Shown here piece after piece: positions 1 through 6,635 of a DNA stretch of 12,988 bases. Where the stretch lies: the NCBI GenBank assembly GCA_900771425.1, contig CAAGNV010000070.1:1-12988 (forward strand), written 5' to 3'. The first letter of the stretch is position 1. Each line of letters opens with the position of its first letter. The DNA is from Bacteroidaceae bacterium. GTDB lineage: Bacteria > Bacteroidota > Bacteroidia > Bacteroidales > Bacteroidaceae. Below the pieces are notes generated by a model. The model searched no databases. It was not told where the DNA came from and worked only from the letters and a program-made list of their open reading frames with translations. The translations under genes and the position numbers were made by a program.

Positions 1-112
1 CTGAAAACACCGAGGGGTTCGGGGGCGAGTAGCCCCTGAGATGACATAAATCAACTAATTCGATAATTGTTCAAATTTTCCTTGAGAAAGCTTGGAAATT
101 ATCACAGTATCT

Positions 113-295
113 TTCGCAAGCTCCGCTTTTGCTCAGTTTCTTTAGAAGTTAAGGAGTTTTGGAGCGAAGGGAGTTAAGTAGAAGTATGACTTCATGGTTC
201 TTTGCTCTTTACTGCTGATTTGCAGATACAGTTGCATCTATCCTACTAAACTACTGACTACTGACTACTTTTCTACTTAAAGTTGAGCTTGCGAA
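113..295. repeat. Nested inverted repeats
   Basis: The outer arms are a perfect 11-bp inverted repeat, TTCGCAAGCTC at 113-123 and GAGCTTGCGAA at 285-295. Inside it, TTAAGTAGAAGTA at 174-186 pairs with TACTTTTCTACTTAA at 266-280 apart from a two-base bulge. The two pairs are correctly nested, so one RNA or DNA strand could fold into a long interrupted hairpin. This resembles a short non-coding palindromic intergenic element, but no target-site duplication or protein is visible, so its mobility is unknown. Confidence 0.5.
243..277. repeat. Degenerate CTACT heptamer-like repeat
   Basis: CTACT occurs five times, starting at 243, 251, 258, 265 and 273, with spacings of 8, 7, 7 and 8 bases. The central copies read CTACTGA. 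The last copies form part of the inner inverted-repeat arm (266-280). Confidence 0.6.
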
Positions 296-403
296 TTATG
301 TTTCGTGTGCAGCCCCAGCGAACCACTTGAGTAAATTTATAGCGCCCACCTATATGTTCCGTGCTGCAGCCAATCAGTGGTGCGATTCCCCAATAACGTC
401 TGA

Positions 404-3400
404 CTACGGTTTATCGGCTGCATCGATCAGCATTGAATATAGCGGATTGGTGCGGAGCAGTTCGGCGTTTCCTAAGACAAAGAGTTGTTTGCGTGCTCGG
501 GTAACGGCGACATTGAGTTTGCGATCGACGGGCTGTCCATTGACATTGACTATGTTGGAGAGTATCTGGAGTTCGTATGGTCGGGTGATGGTCGTTCCGT
601 ATATTATCACGTCGCGCTGCGAACCCTGATAGCGTTCGACGGTGTCAATCATGATATTGCCGGCAAGGGGTTTCAGGGCGGGTATCGCAGTCATGGCTGT
701 ACGTACGGCTGCTATCTGACGACGGAACGGCACGATGATGCCTAACTGACGTGTGGGGTCGAACTCGATTCCGTTTTTTGCGTTGACACTCATCACTATC
801 GCTACGATGCGGCTGGTAGTCTGGGCTTCGTATTGATTAAGTTTCGGTTGTCGTTCGGTTGCTGACGGCAATGGTATGTCGATAAAGCCAAAACGTGTTG
901 TAGCGACATATTTTTCCTCCTCGCTATAAACGGTATATGGAAGAGGTTCGGTTTGGTGCTGCACCGGCACAGGGGTAAGATTGCCATCGTAGAACAAACG
1001 GCTTGCGAAGGAACCGATGGCAGGGTGCATACGTCCCTGACGCGAAAGGAAAGCGGACGAATGAACGTGGTCGCAGCCTTGCATCAGTCGTTCAAACAAC
1101 GAATTACGGCAGTTGGTAAGTCCTATGGCATTGAGTCGCAACGAGTCAACTTGGCTTTGTTCTTCGTTCTGTACCACGACTGCGGGGAGTTGCTTGTGGT
1201 CGCCTATCATGATGAATTTGCCAAGACAAGAGAGCAGGCCTATGATTTGCGGTTCAAGTATCTGCGATGCCTCGTCGATGATGGTAACGTCGAAATGTCG
1301 CAATCGGAGCAGCTCGATGTTGTTGCACATGGTGGCAACGGTGCTGACCACTACCCTCGTATCAGTGAGCAGCGAACGGACGGTGGCACGGTTGACATCG
1401 TCGTCGATGAGGTTGCCGAGCAAATGGGAACGGTATTCGGCAGCGCACGACAGTTCGCGACCGAAACGCAGGAACGGACAAGTCAGCTGTTCGCATATCT
1501 CATCGACGGCACGGTTGGTGTATGACAGCAGCAGTATGCTCTGACCGTCAGCAAGAAACTCATCGACCATAGAGCGCAATGCCACGGAGGTCTTGCCTGT
1601 ACCCGGAGGTCCGACAAGCAGGAAATAATCCTGCGCTTGCTTTGCACGCAGCACTATTTCGTCAATCTGTGGATTCAGGTAATGTCCCTTGAGAGTGACG
1701 GTCTCGTCGTAACGTGGCTGGCGTTGCTTCAGCAATAGGTCGCGCTTGTCCTTCGGAGCATTCACAAAACGCACGAGCGACTCGAACTGACCGCGCATGG
1801 CCGATTCAGTGAAATCGTGCTCGACGGCGTATGTGGCAGCAGGCGGGAATATGCTGTCGTTGCGTTGTGAGAAACGGAGTTGCAGCGTGATGGTGTCTGG
1901 TTCGAGGGCACTGACATTGCAGCGGATGACTTGCTGGGTAACAGCCGATTCGTCGGGAGTATTGCGTTGATAGAGTATTACGGAGTCACCGATGCGGAAG
2001 TTTGGCATCAGTTCGTCGTTGTCAGGGATGAGGAGAGTGATAGAGTGAATGCTTTCGTCGCGTTCGATGCTGAGAATCTGCAGACCTGCCAGCATATCGC
2101 CGTTCGACTGCTTGGTATCGGCATCGGCATTCCACAGACTTGCCATGCCACGGGTGGAGTCGATGCGGCAGTCACCCACTTTGGAGTAGAACTGCTCACG
2201 CGAAAGGAATTGCAGGAAGGCATAGAAATAGTCAGCCAAGAGATCATCCATCTGCTGCAACGGATGCAGTGCTGCCTCAAGCCGTGGTTTGACATACGGG
2301 AGCCACAGGTTATCACTCACCTGTTGAATTTTGAAGTCTTCGGGCGTGAGCGCATCTATCAGTTCGCGTGCCCGTCCGTCCTTCAGCATACGTTCGAGCA
2401 TCACTATCTTGTTGCGGAGCGTCATCATGCGCATGACCATCTCGCGGGCAGTACGCTGTTCGAGCAAATAAGGATATTTGGAGTAGAACAGGTGGCCACC
2501 TACATCGTTCTGGCGTATGCCGAGGTTCTGGTGCATGATTTCCTTATACAGAATCATCTGAAGCACATGCTCCTCCTTTGCCAACTTGCGGAATGTGTCC
2601 CATTTGCCCGATTTCAGTTCTATCACGTTCTTCATGTCGCCTTGCAGGAAGTCGAAACGTCCCTGTATGCCAAGGTTTGGGCAGAAGAATGACGGTTCGA
2701 GTATCACATTACCCTCGACTCCGATGAAATTGGGGTCAGTATAAAGGCGTTGCACCGTGTTCTTTATGTTGATAAACTGCTGCTGGCACTCGTTGAAGAA
2801 GTTCGTGTCAATGCCCTCGGTAGCACTGAACGACAACAGGTTATCACGGAACACATGGCGCATGGAGTCACGATAAGTGGCATCGGGGTTGTTCACAAGA
2901 TCGTCAAGGAACTGGTTAGCCACGTTACCGAGCAGAATCGGCACAGTCGTCTCGTCAATGCTCAACTTATTTATCAAGTAAGTCAGTGCCGTGTCGCCGT
3001 AAGGCTTGACACAGCCCGTGAGCGAAGTAATGTCGATGAGGAAATCGGGATCAATGATGATAAGTTCGGGAGCGATGATGCCTTCGCCATTGACGATACA
3101 GTTGGCAGCGCTGACCTGCATACCGGGCTCAAGACGCGAGAGGGCATCCAGCGTGTGTTCGTTGCGGTTGCACAACATCTGCACAGGCTCGTCATCAGGA
3201 AAATCGCGGAGCAAGATCAACACCTTCTCGCCATCAATACTCTGCACGACACCACGCAAGGCTGTTGCCGAAAGAGGGTTGGCAATGTCATGGTGCCCAT
3301 TAGCCCCATAGGTCCTATTAGTCCTATTAGTCCCATCAGCCCCATTAGCCCTATCATTCCCTTTAGTTTCATGAGCCTCTACATACTCCCTACCCCACTC

Positions 3401-3721
3401 GGGCATCTCACTCTCAGTAAAATGCGCAAAAGCCTTTATGTACTCGCAGAAGTCAACGTCGAACTCGTGTTGGTCAGCATCGACCACTCCTGTCATCACA
3501 CGACGGGCACGCCATCTGAAGCGGTCGATACCATAAAGACGGTATTGCGTCAGGCGGCACGTGGCTTGCAAGCGCGAAAAGAAATCGGTATAATCGGCAG
3601 CCATCCCTTGCACCTTCTCTGTACAAATGCGGTGGAGCGTGGTGTAAAGGAATCCGTACTTCTCCTTCAACGAAAGAGTGGAGAAGCACACGTCATAAAT
3701 CTCTTGCCATTGAGTCTGCAT
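404..3721 (-). CDS. Dna2-like PD-(D/E)XK nuclease fused to superfamily 1 helicase
   Basis: A 1105-aa protein likely to bind and process DNA or RNA ends with ATP. The C-terminal half has all the marks of a UPF1/Dna2-type SF1 helicase: Walker A GPPGTGKT (from residue 704), Walker B DEAS (816-819), GDHKQLPA (840-847), ERYQGSQRDV (from 1029) and VAVTRAR (1071-1077). Before it is a RecB/Cas4-like nuclease core: GRFDF with Asp357, ELK with Glu368 and Lys370, and a QxxxY motif (Gln388, Tyr392). I see no clear four-cysteine Fe-S cluster such as Dna2 and Cas4 usually carry. Residues 122-142 are a tripeptide repeat linker. The start has no Shine-Dalgarno sequence (normal for the phylum) and lies just past the SRP RNA terminator. 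The nuclease-helicase class is clear; whether it serves replication, repair or defence is not. Confidence 0.88.
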   Translation of the reverse strand: MQTQWQEIYDVCFSTLSLKEKYGFLYTTLHRICTEKVQGMAADYTDFFSRLQATCRLTQYRLYGIDRFRWRARRVMTGVVDADQHEFDVDFCEYIKAFAHFTESEMPEWGREYVEAHETKGNDRANGADGTNRTNRTYGANGHHDIANPLSATALRGVVQSIDGEKVLILLRDFPDDEPVQMLCNRNEHTLDALSRLEPGMQVSAANCIVNGEGIIAPELIIIDPDFLIDITSLTGCVKPYGDTALTYLINKLSIDETTVPILLGNVANQFLDDLVNNPDATYRDSMRHVFRDNLLSFSATEGIDTNFFNECQQQFINIKNTVQRLYTDPNFIGVEGNVILEPSFFCPNLGIQGRFDFLQGDMKNVIELKSGKWDTFRKLAKEEHVLQMILYKEIMHQNLGIRQNDVGGHLFYSKYPYLLEQRTAREMVMRMMTLRNKIVMLERMLKDGRARELIDALTPEDFKIQQVSDNLWLPYVKPRLEAALHPLQQMDDLLADYFYAFLQFLSREQFYSKVGDCRIDSTRGMASLWNADADTKQSNGDMLAGLQILSIERDESIHSITLLIPDNDELMPNFRIGDSVILYQRNTPDESAVTQQVIRCNVSALEPDTITLQLRFSQRNDSIFPPAATYAVEHDFTESAMRGQFESLVRFVNAPKDKRDLLLKQRQPRYDETVTLKGHYLNPQIDEIVLRAKQAQDYFLLVGPPGTGKTSVALRSMVDEFLADGQSILLLSYTNRAVDEICEQLTCPFLRFGRELSCAAEYRSHLLGNLIDDDVNRATVRSLLTDTRVVVSTVATMCNNIELLRLRHFDVTIIDEASQILEPQIIGLLSCLGKFIMIGDHKQLPAVVVQNEEQSQVDSLRLNAIGLTNCRNSLFERLMQGCDHVHSSAFLSRQGRMHPAIGSFASRLFYDGNLTPVPVQHQTEPLPYTVYSEEEKYVATTRFGFIDIPLPSATERQPKLNQYEAQTTSRIVAIVMSVNAKNGIEFDPTRQLGIIVPFRRQIAAVRTAMTAIPALKPLAGNIMIDTVERYQGSQRDVIIYGTTITRPYELQILSNIVNVNGQPVDRKLNVAVTRARKQLFVLGNAELLRTNPLYSMLIDAADKP
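3296..3358 (-). repeat. 9-bp in-frame tandem repeat inside the helicase gene
   Basis: Seven degenerate 9-base units, of type (A/G)CT-(A/G)AT-(A/G)GG on the coding strand, encode tripeptides NDR, ANG, ADG, TNR, TNR, TYG, ANG at residues 122-142. Two adjacent units are identical (ACTAATAGG). The period is a multiple of three, so gain or loss of units would keep the frame and only change the length of a polar, probably disordered linker between the N-terminal region and the nuclease part. Confidence 0.85.
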
Positions 3722-3731
3722 GGTGTGGTGG

Positions 3732-3770
3732 TATAAAAACGAAAGACCTCCCGAACTGGTCGAGAGGTCT
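3732..3770 (-). terminator. Intrinsic terminator of the SRP RNA gene
   Basis: On the minus strand AGACCTCTCGA, loop CCAGT, then TCGGGAGGTCT forms an 11-bp stem with one G-U pair (3744-3754 with 3760-3770). It is followed by TTCGTTTTTAT. It begins six bases after the predicted end of the SRP RNA and ends about ten bases before the helicase start codon. Confidence 0.85.
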
Positions 3771-3775
3771 CGTAT

Positions 3776-3875
3776 GGGTGGGCAAGCTACCTACATCGCG
3801 CCGCTACAACCTGCTGCCTTTGCTGCGGTCAAGCCCTGGAGGATTGACAGGGAGCTGGCCGTATAGGACTTACCC
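3776..3875 (-). ncRNA. ffs: Signal recognition particle RNA, small bacterial type
   Basis: About 100 nt that folds as one long interrupted hairpin, as bacterial 4.5S RNA does. The ends GGGU and ACCC pair, CCUAUAC pairs with the GAUGUAGG side, and CCUG pairs with CAGG further in. The tip has CCUCCAGGGC, a short loop containing UUGA, and then GCAGCAAAGG, matching the conserved domain IV pattern (CCAGG on one side, AGCAA and GG on the other) that binds the Ffh M domain. The 3' part GAUGUAG resembles the E. coli RNA. The apical loop is not an obvious GNRA tetraloop. The RNA would act with Ffh and FtsY in co-translational membrane targeting. It has its own promoter and terminator. Ends are estimated from base pairing. 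Confidence 0.82.
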
Positions 3876-3936
3876 ATATTATGACTGAACCTTGTGCTGA
3901 CAAGCATTGGTCCGTCTGCTTTTGCTTTTTGGTGTG

Positions 3937-3970
3937 CAAAGATACGAATAAATACCGACATACGGAAAGG
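3937..3970 (-). promoter_or_regulatory. Promoter of the SRP RNA gene
   Basis: The minus strand carries TATCTTTG at 3937-3944, a full match to the Bacteroidetes -7 consensus TAnnTTTG. A TTTC lies 20 bases further upstream in place of the -33 TTTG. An A/T-rich run precedes it (around 3971-3988). Transcription would start near 3930, leaving a roughly 55-nt 5' extension to be removed from the mature RNA. Confidence 0.6.
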
Positions 3971-4018
3971 TTATCGATATTTTTTTTGACTATTCACTGA
4001 ATATTTGAGTCCGGCGGA

Positions 4019-4888
4019 CTAAAATTCGTAGTTGAACGTGTCTGCCCACTTGTTGTTTACGGTAACCGTAACAGATGACGACGACGATGGCACAGCAAAG
4101 AACTTGCCCGTATATCGGCTGATGCAGTTCACCTGCATCGGTGCCGATGCTATCGACTGCGAGAACTGGACGTCACCTGCTGCGTCCTTGGCATTGATGA
4201 CTACCGACAGGTTCGACTTTTCTGAAGGGAGGAACGTGAGGAACGCCACATTCAGTGCCTTGCCCTGATTGCCGGCAATACCCGACTTGATTTCACGCAC
4301 GTTGATGTCTGCGTTAGGCGCCAAGCCTGTCGTCGGATTGAAGCACGTGCTGCCACCAGTGACAAGTACCTGTAACGAATCCAATCCTGACGGCTGAGCA
4401 TCGGTGCTGGTAAGCATGAACTCGCTGGTTATGCGATTGAGTTCTATCGACTGGGTGGCTGCAGTAGATTTGTTCACATCGAGTGTCAAGCACTTGCAGA
4501 ACGTGTCGGGCACCTTACCGCCGAAACTGGCAAGTTCAGGACTTGCGATAGTTGCATGGGCACTGCCTGTACTGCCGATGAGTACTACGGAATATGTTCC
4601 GTAAGGGACGTCAGTCAGTGCGATAGTGCCGAAGTCTGCATCCGTATTCTCCTGCAAAATGACCTGATAAGGCTTGCCCTCGGAGTCGAACATGGCAAAA
4701 TCCAGTTTCGTACACTTTGCGTCAGCAAGTGAGGCACGTGTGCTGTACTCCGACATTGTCGAAGTGAAGGTAGTGAAGAGTATCTTGGCAGCTGAACCAC
4801 TCTGTGACTCATTGCCTATCTCTGCTTTTTCACATGCTGCGAGACAAATGACCGTCAGCAGCATAAGGATTGTCTTTGACTTTGCCAT
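4019..4888 (-). CDS. FimB/Mfa2-like fimbrial lipoprotein
   Basis: A predicted 289-aa outer-membrane lipoprotein. The start is placed at MAKSKTIL because the signal peptide (basic MAKSK, hydrophobic ILMLLTVICL, lipobox LAAC with Cys19) begins there; an upstream in-frame ATG at 4915 would add nine residues that spoil the signal. The body resembles the FimB/Mfa2 family of Bacteroidales minor fimbrial proteins: a LTDVPYGTYSVVLIG strand, then IELNRITSEFMLT and a following acidic segment with a predicted beta pattern. These family members anchor or regulate the length of fimbriae. No major fimbrillin or assembly gene is adjacent, so a role in a fimbria is inferred from the fold only. It stands alone, 79 bases after hisS; no clear promoter is visible between them, so it may share the hisS transcript. 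Confidence 0.62.
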   Translation of the reverse strand: MAKSKTILMLLTVICLAACEKAEIGNESQSGSAAKILFTTFTSTMSEYSTRASLADAKCTKLDFAMFDSEGKPYQVILQENTDADFGTIALTDVPYGTYSVVLIGSTGSAHATIASPELASFGGKVPDTFCKCLTLDVNKSTAATQSIELNRITSEFMLTSTDAQPSGLDSLQVLVTGGSTCFNPTTGLAPNADINVREIKSGIAGNQGKALNVAFLTFLPSEKSNLSVVINAKDAAGDVQFSQSIASAPMQVNCISRYTGKFFAVPSSSSSVTVTVNNKWADTFNYEF

Positions 4889-4967
4889 AATGATGTCTTT
4901 ACTTATTAACCACAAATAATCGGTATATCGAATCGTCGAAGTTCAAAACTCACTCACCCGTACAATC

Positions 4968-6326
4968 TTACTGAATGGCTGCAACGAGTTCGTCGGCTGT
5001 GAGCAAACTCTGTTCGCCCGTGGTCATGTTCTTCAGAGTGACCTTGCCTTCAGCCATTTCCGTCTCACCGATGATGGCAACGAACGGGATGTTCTTGGCA
5101 TTGGCATAACTCATCTGCTTCTTCATCTTCGCTGATTCAGGATAGATTTCGGCGCTGATGCCTGCCTTGCGGAGCGTTGACATTGCCTTGAGACACGCCA
5201 TTGCTTCTTGTTCGCCGAAGTTGACGAAGAGTACCTGAGTGGCTGTTACTGCCTCTTTTGGATAGAGATCGAGTTGGTTGAGCACATCGAAGATGCGGTC
5301 GGCACCGAATGAGATGCCCACGCCCGACAGTCCCGGCATGCCGAAGATGCCTGTGAGGTTGTCGTAGCGGCCGCCGCCGGTGATGCTGCCAATCTGTACG
5401 TCGAGTGCCTTGACTTCGAAGATGGCACCTGTGTAGTAGTTCAGTCCACGAGCCAGAGTGAGGTCAAGTTCTATTGGGTTGTTCAATCCTACCTGCTCGA
5501 GGGTATTGAGTATGAATTCGGTTTCTTCGATTCCCTTCATGCCAATCTCGCTGTCGCTGAGTACCTGACGCATGGTTGCGAGTTTCTCGGCATTGGTACC
5601 GGTGAGGTTGATGATTGGCTGGAGTCGTTCGATGGCTTCGGCTGGAATGCCGTCTTCAGCCAGTTCGGCGTTCACGTTCTCTATGCCGATCTTGTCGAGT
5701 TTATCAATGGCTACGGTGATGTCAACTATCTTGTCAGCCTGACCTATCATCTCGGCAATACCGGTGAGGATCTTACGGTTATTGATTTTTATGCAGACGC
5801 GTGTGCCGAAACGCGTGAACACAGTATCGACTATCTGCATCAGTTCTACTTCGTTGAGCAGTGAGTCGGAACCAACTACATCGGCATCGCACTGATAGAA
5901 CTCACGGTAGCGTCCTTTCTGCGGACGGTCGGCACGCCATACTGGCTGTATCTGATAACGCTTGAACGGCAGGGCCAATTCCTCGCGATGCATTACGACA
6001 TAACGTGCGAACGGCACTGTAAGGTCGTATCGAAGTCCTTTCTCGCAGAACTTGCTTGCCAAATGTGCAGCATTGCGGCTGAGGAGTTCCTCGTCGGTAA
6101 GTCCCTTAAAGTAGTCGCCCGAATTCTGAATCTTAAACAGGAGTTTGTCGCCCTCTTCGCCGTACTTGCCCATCAGGGTGCTGAGGTTCTCCATTGCAGG
6201 TGTCTCAATCTGCTGGAATCCGTAGAGGGCGTAAACCTCACGTATGGTATTGAATATGTAGTTGCGCTTTGCCATCTCAACTGGTGAGAAGTCGCGCGTG
6301 CCTTTTGGAATTGATGGTTTTGCCAT
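4968..6326 (-). CDS. hisS: Histidyl-tRNA synthetase
   Basis: A complete 452-aa class IIa aminoacyl-tRNA synthetase that charges tRNA-His with histidine in the cytoplasm. The N-terminus KGTRDFSP is typical of HisRS. Motif 2 is around 127-148 (QPVWRADRPQKGRYREFYQCDADV), the histidine-specific LARGLNYYTG is at 291-300, and motif 3 runs over GGGRYDNL to GVGISFGADRI (317-345). The anticodon-binding domain occupies roughly 364-452 (from QVLFVNFG). Length is slightly above the usual bacterial 420-430. No frame problem was seen. The ATG is preceded by an A/T-rich, SD-poor leader that carries the 22-bp tandem repeats. Confidence 0.97.
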   Translation of the reverse strand: MAKPSIPKGTRDFSPVEMAKRNYIFNTIREVYALYGFQQIETPAMENLSTLMGKYGEEGDKLLFKIQNSGDYFKGLTDEELLSRNAAHLASKFCEKGLRYDLTVPFARYVVMHREELALPFKRYQIQPVWRADRPQKGRYREFYQCDADVVGSDSLLNEVELMQIVDTVFTRFGTRVCIKINNRKILTGIAEMIGQADKIVDITVAIDKLDKIGIENVNAELAEDGIPAEAIERLQPIINLTGTNAEKLATMRQVLSDSEIGMKGIEETEFILNTLEQVGLNNPIELDLTLARGLNYYTGAIFEVKALDVQIGSITGGGRYDNLTGIFGMPGLSGVGISFGADRIFDVLNQLDLYPKEAVTATQVLFVNFGEQEAMACLKAMSTLRKAGISAEIYPESAKMKKQMSYANAKNIPFVAIIGETEMAEGKVTLKNMTTGEQSLLTADELVAAIQ

Positions 6327-6369
6327 TTTATTGTGTTATAGTTATTAATTCGTTTACTTGTGGACATGC

Positions 6370-6523
6370 GGTCAACCATGAAAATGCGTGCGGTCGTATT
6401 CAGCAATGAGTATGGTCGTATTCGACAATGAGTATGGTCGTATTCAGCTATGCGTGCGGTCGTATTCGACAATGAGTATGGTCAACTTTGGCTATGCGTG
6501 CGGTCGTATTCTTGCCGATGAGC
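6370..6523. repeat. Seven 22-bp tandem repeats in the hisS leader
   Basis: Units start at 6370, 6392, 6414, 6436, 6458, 6480 and 6502, every spacing being exactly 22 bases. Each begins GGTC on the plus strand, and five of seven continue GGTCGTATTC. The second half comes in two types, one ending CAATGAGTAT (units 2, 3, 5) and one ending ATGCGTGC (units 1, 4, 6); the seventh is degenerate. Units 3 and 5 are identical. The period is not a multiple of three, so the array is not coding. It fills half of the interval between glxK and hisS and lies downstream of the predicted hisS promoter, so it should be transcribed. Confidence 0.9.
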
Positions 6524-6548
6524 GCTTGTCCGATAGAATTTCTGCGGG

Positions 6549-6556
6549 CAAAGTTA
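6549..6556 (-). promoter_or_regulatory. Predicted -7 box of the hisS promoter
   Basis: TAACTTTG on the minus strand fits the Bacteroidetes consensus TAnnTTTG exactly. No good -33 TTTG is seen at the expected distance. Transcription from about 6542 would give a leader of about 215 nt that includes the 22-bp repeat array. Confidence 0.5.
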
Positions 6557-6558
6557 CG

Positions 6559-6603
6559 AAAAAATCCTGACGTACGGCTTACCTTCGTCTCATTTTTTGT
6601 CAG
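6559..6603 (-). terminator. Possible weak terminator after glxK
   Basis: On the minus strand CTGAC (6599-6603) and GTCAG (6567-6571) can pair, and the second arm is followed by GATTTTTT. The stem is only five base pairs with a long loop, so it is a weak candidate. Its position, after the glxK stop and just before the hisS -7 box, is right for a terminator. Confidence 0.3.
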
Positions 6604-6635
6604 TTATGACGCTATCGGCGGCAAAGTGCATGCGT

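Larger units (their letters stand above)
1..403. other. Gene-free region downstream of the helicase
   Basis: No convincing gene lies here. The first 40 bases could hold the end of a plus-strand gene: one frame reads ENTEGFGGE then a stop at 28-30, and another ends at 37-39, but nothing decides between them. A small GC hairpin (GGGGC, loop GAGTA, GCCCC) sits in the same bases. The rest contains nested inverted repeats (113-295), a degenerate CTACT repeat (243-277) and a weak CTGC/GCAG hairpin (212-225). I see no intrinsic terminator with a T-run for the minus-strand helicase that ends at 404. Confidence 0.5.

Noticed and set aside
1..39. Possible end of a plus-strand gene
   Set aside because: Too short to identify; two frames are open and neither peptide is recognisable.
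953..1525. Plus-strand open frame of 190 codons
   Set aside because: Antisense to the helicase motor motifs, no domain or start context.
1880..2692. Plus-strand open frame of 270 codons
   Set aside because: Antisense shadow of the helicase nuclease region; no recognisable domain.
2750..3736. Plus-strand open frame of 328 codons
   Set aside because: Lies wholly antisense to the helicase gene, whose motifs prove the minus frame. Repetitive ISPISPIS is just the reverse reading of the 9-bp repeat.
3988..4011. Hairpin GACT-ATTCA-C-TGAAT-AGTC after the FimB-like gene
   Set aside because: Weak A/T stem, and on the minus strand it is followed by a run of A, not T, so it cannot be called a terminator for that gene.
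4886..4915. Upstream ATG of the FimB-like gene
   Set aside because: Adds MWLISKDII before a perfect lipoprotein signal peptide; the internal ATG at 4888 is better.
6173..6472. Minus-strand open frame of 99 codons over the 22-bp repeats
   Set aside because: Runs out of frame into hisS; the 22-base period changes frame each unit and no sensible peptide results.
6370..6523. CRISPR array or plasmid iterons
   Set aside because: The units are contiguous with no unique spacers, so not CRISPR. Iteron length fits, but no rep gene or AT-rich unwinding region is present.
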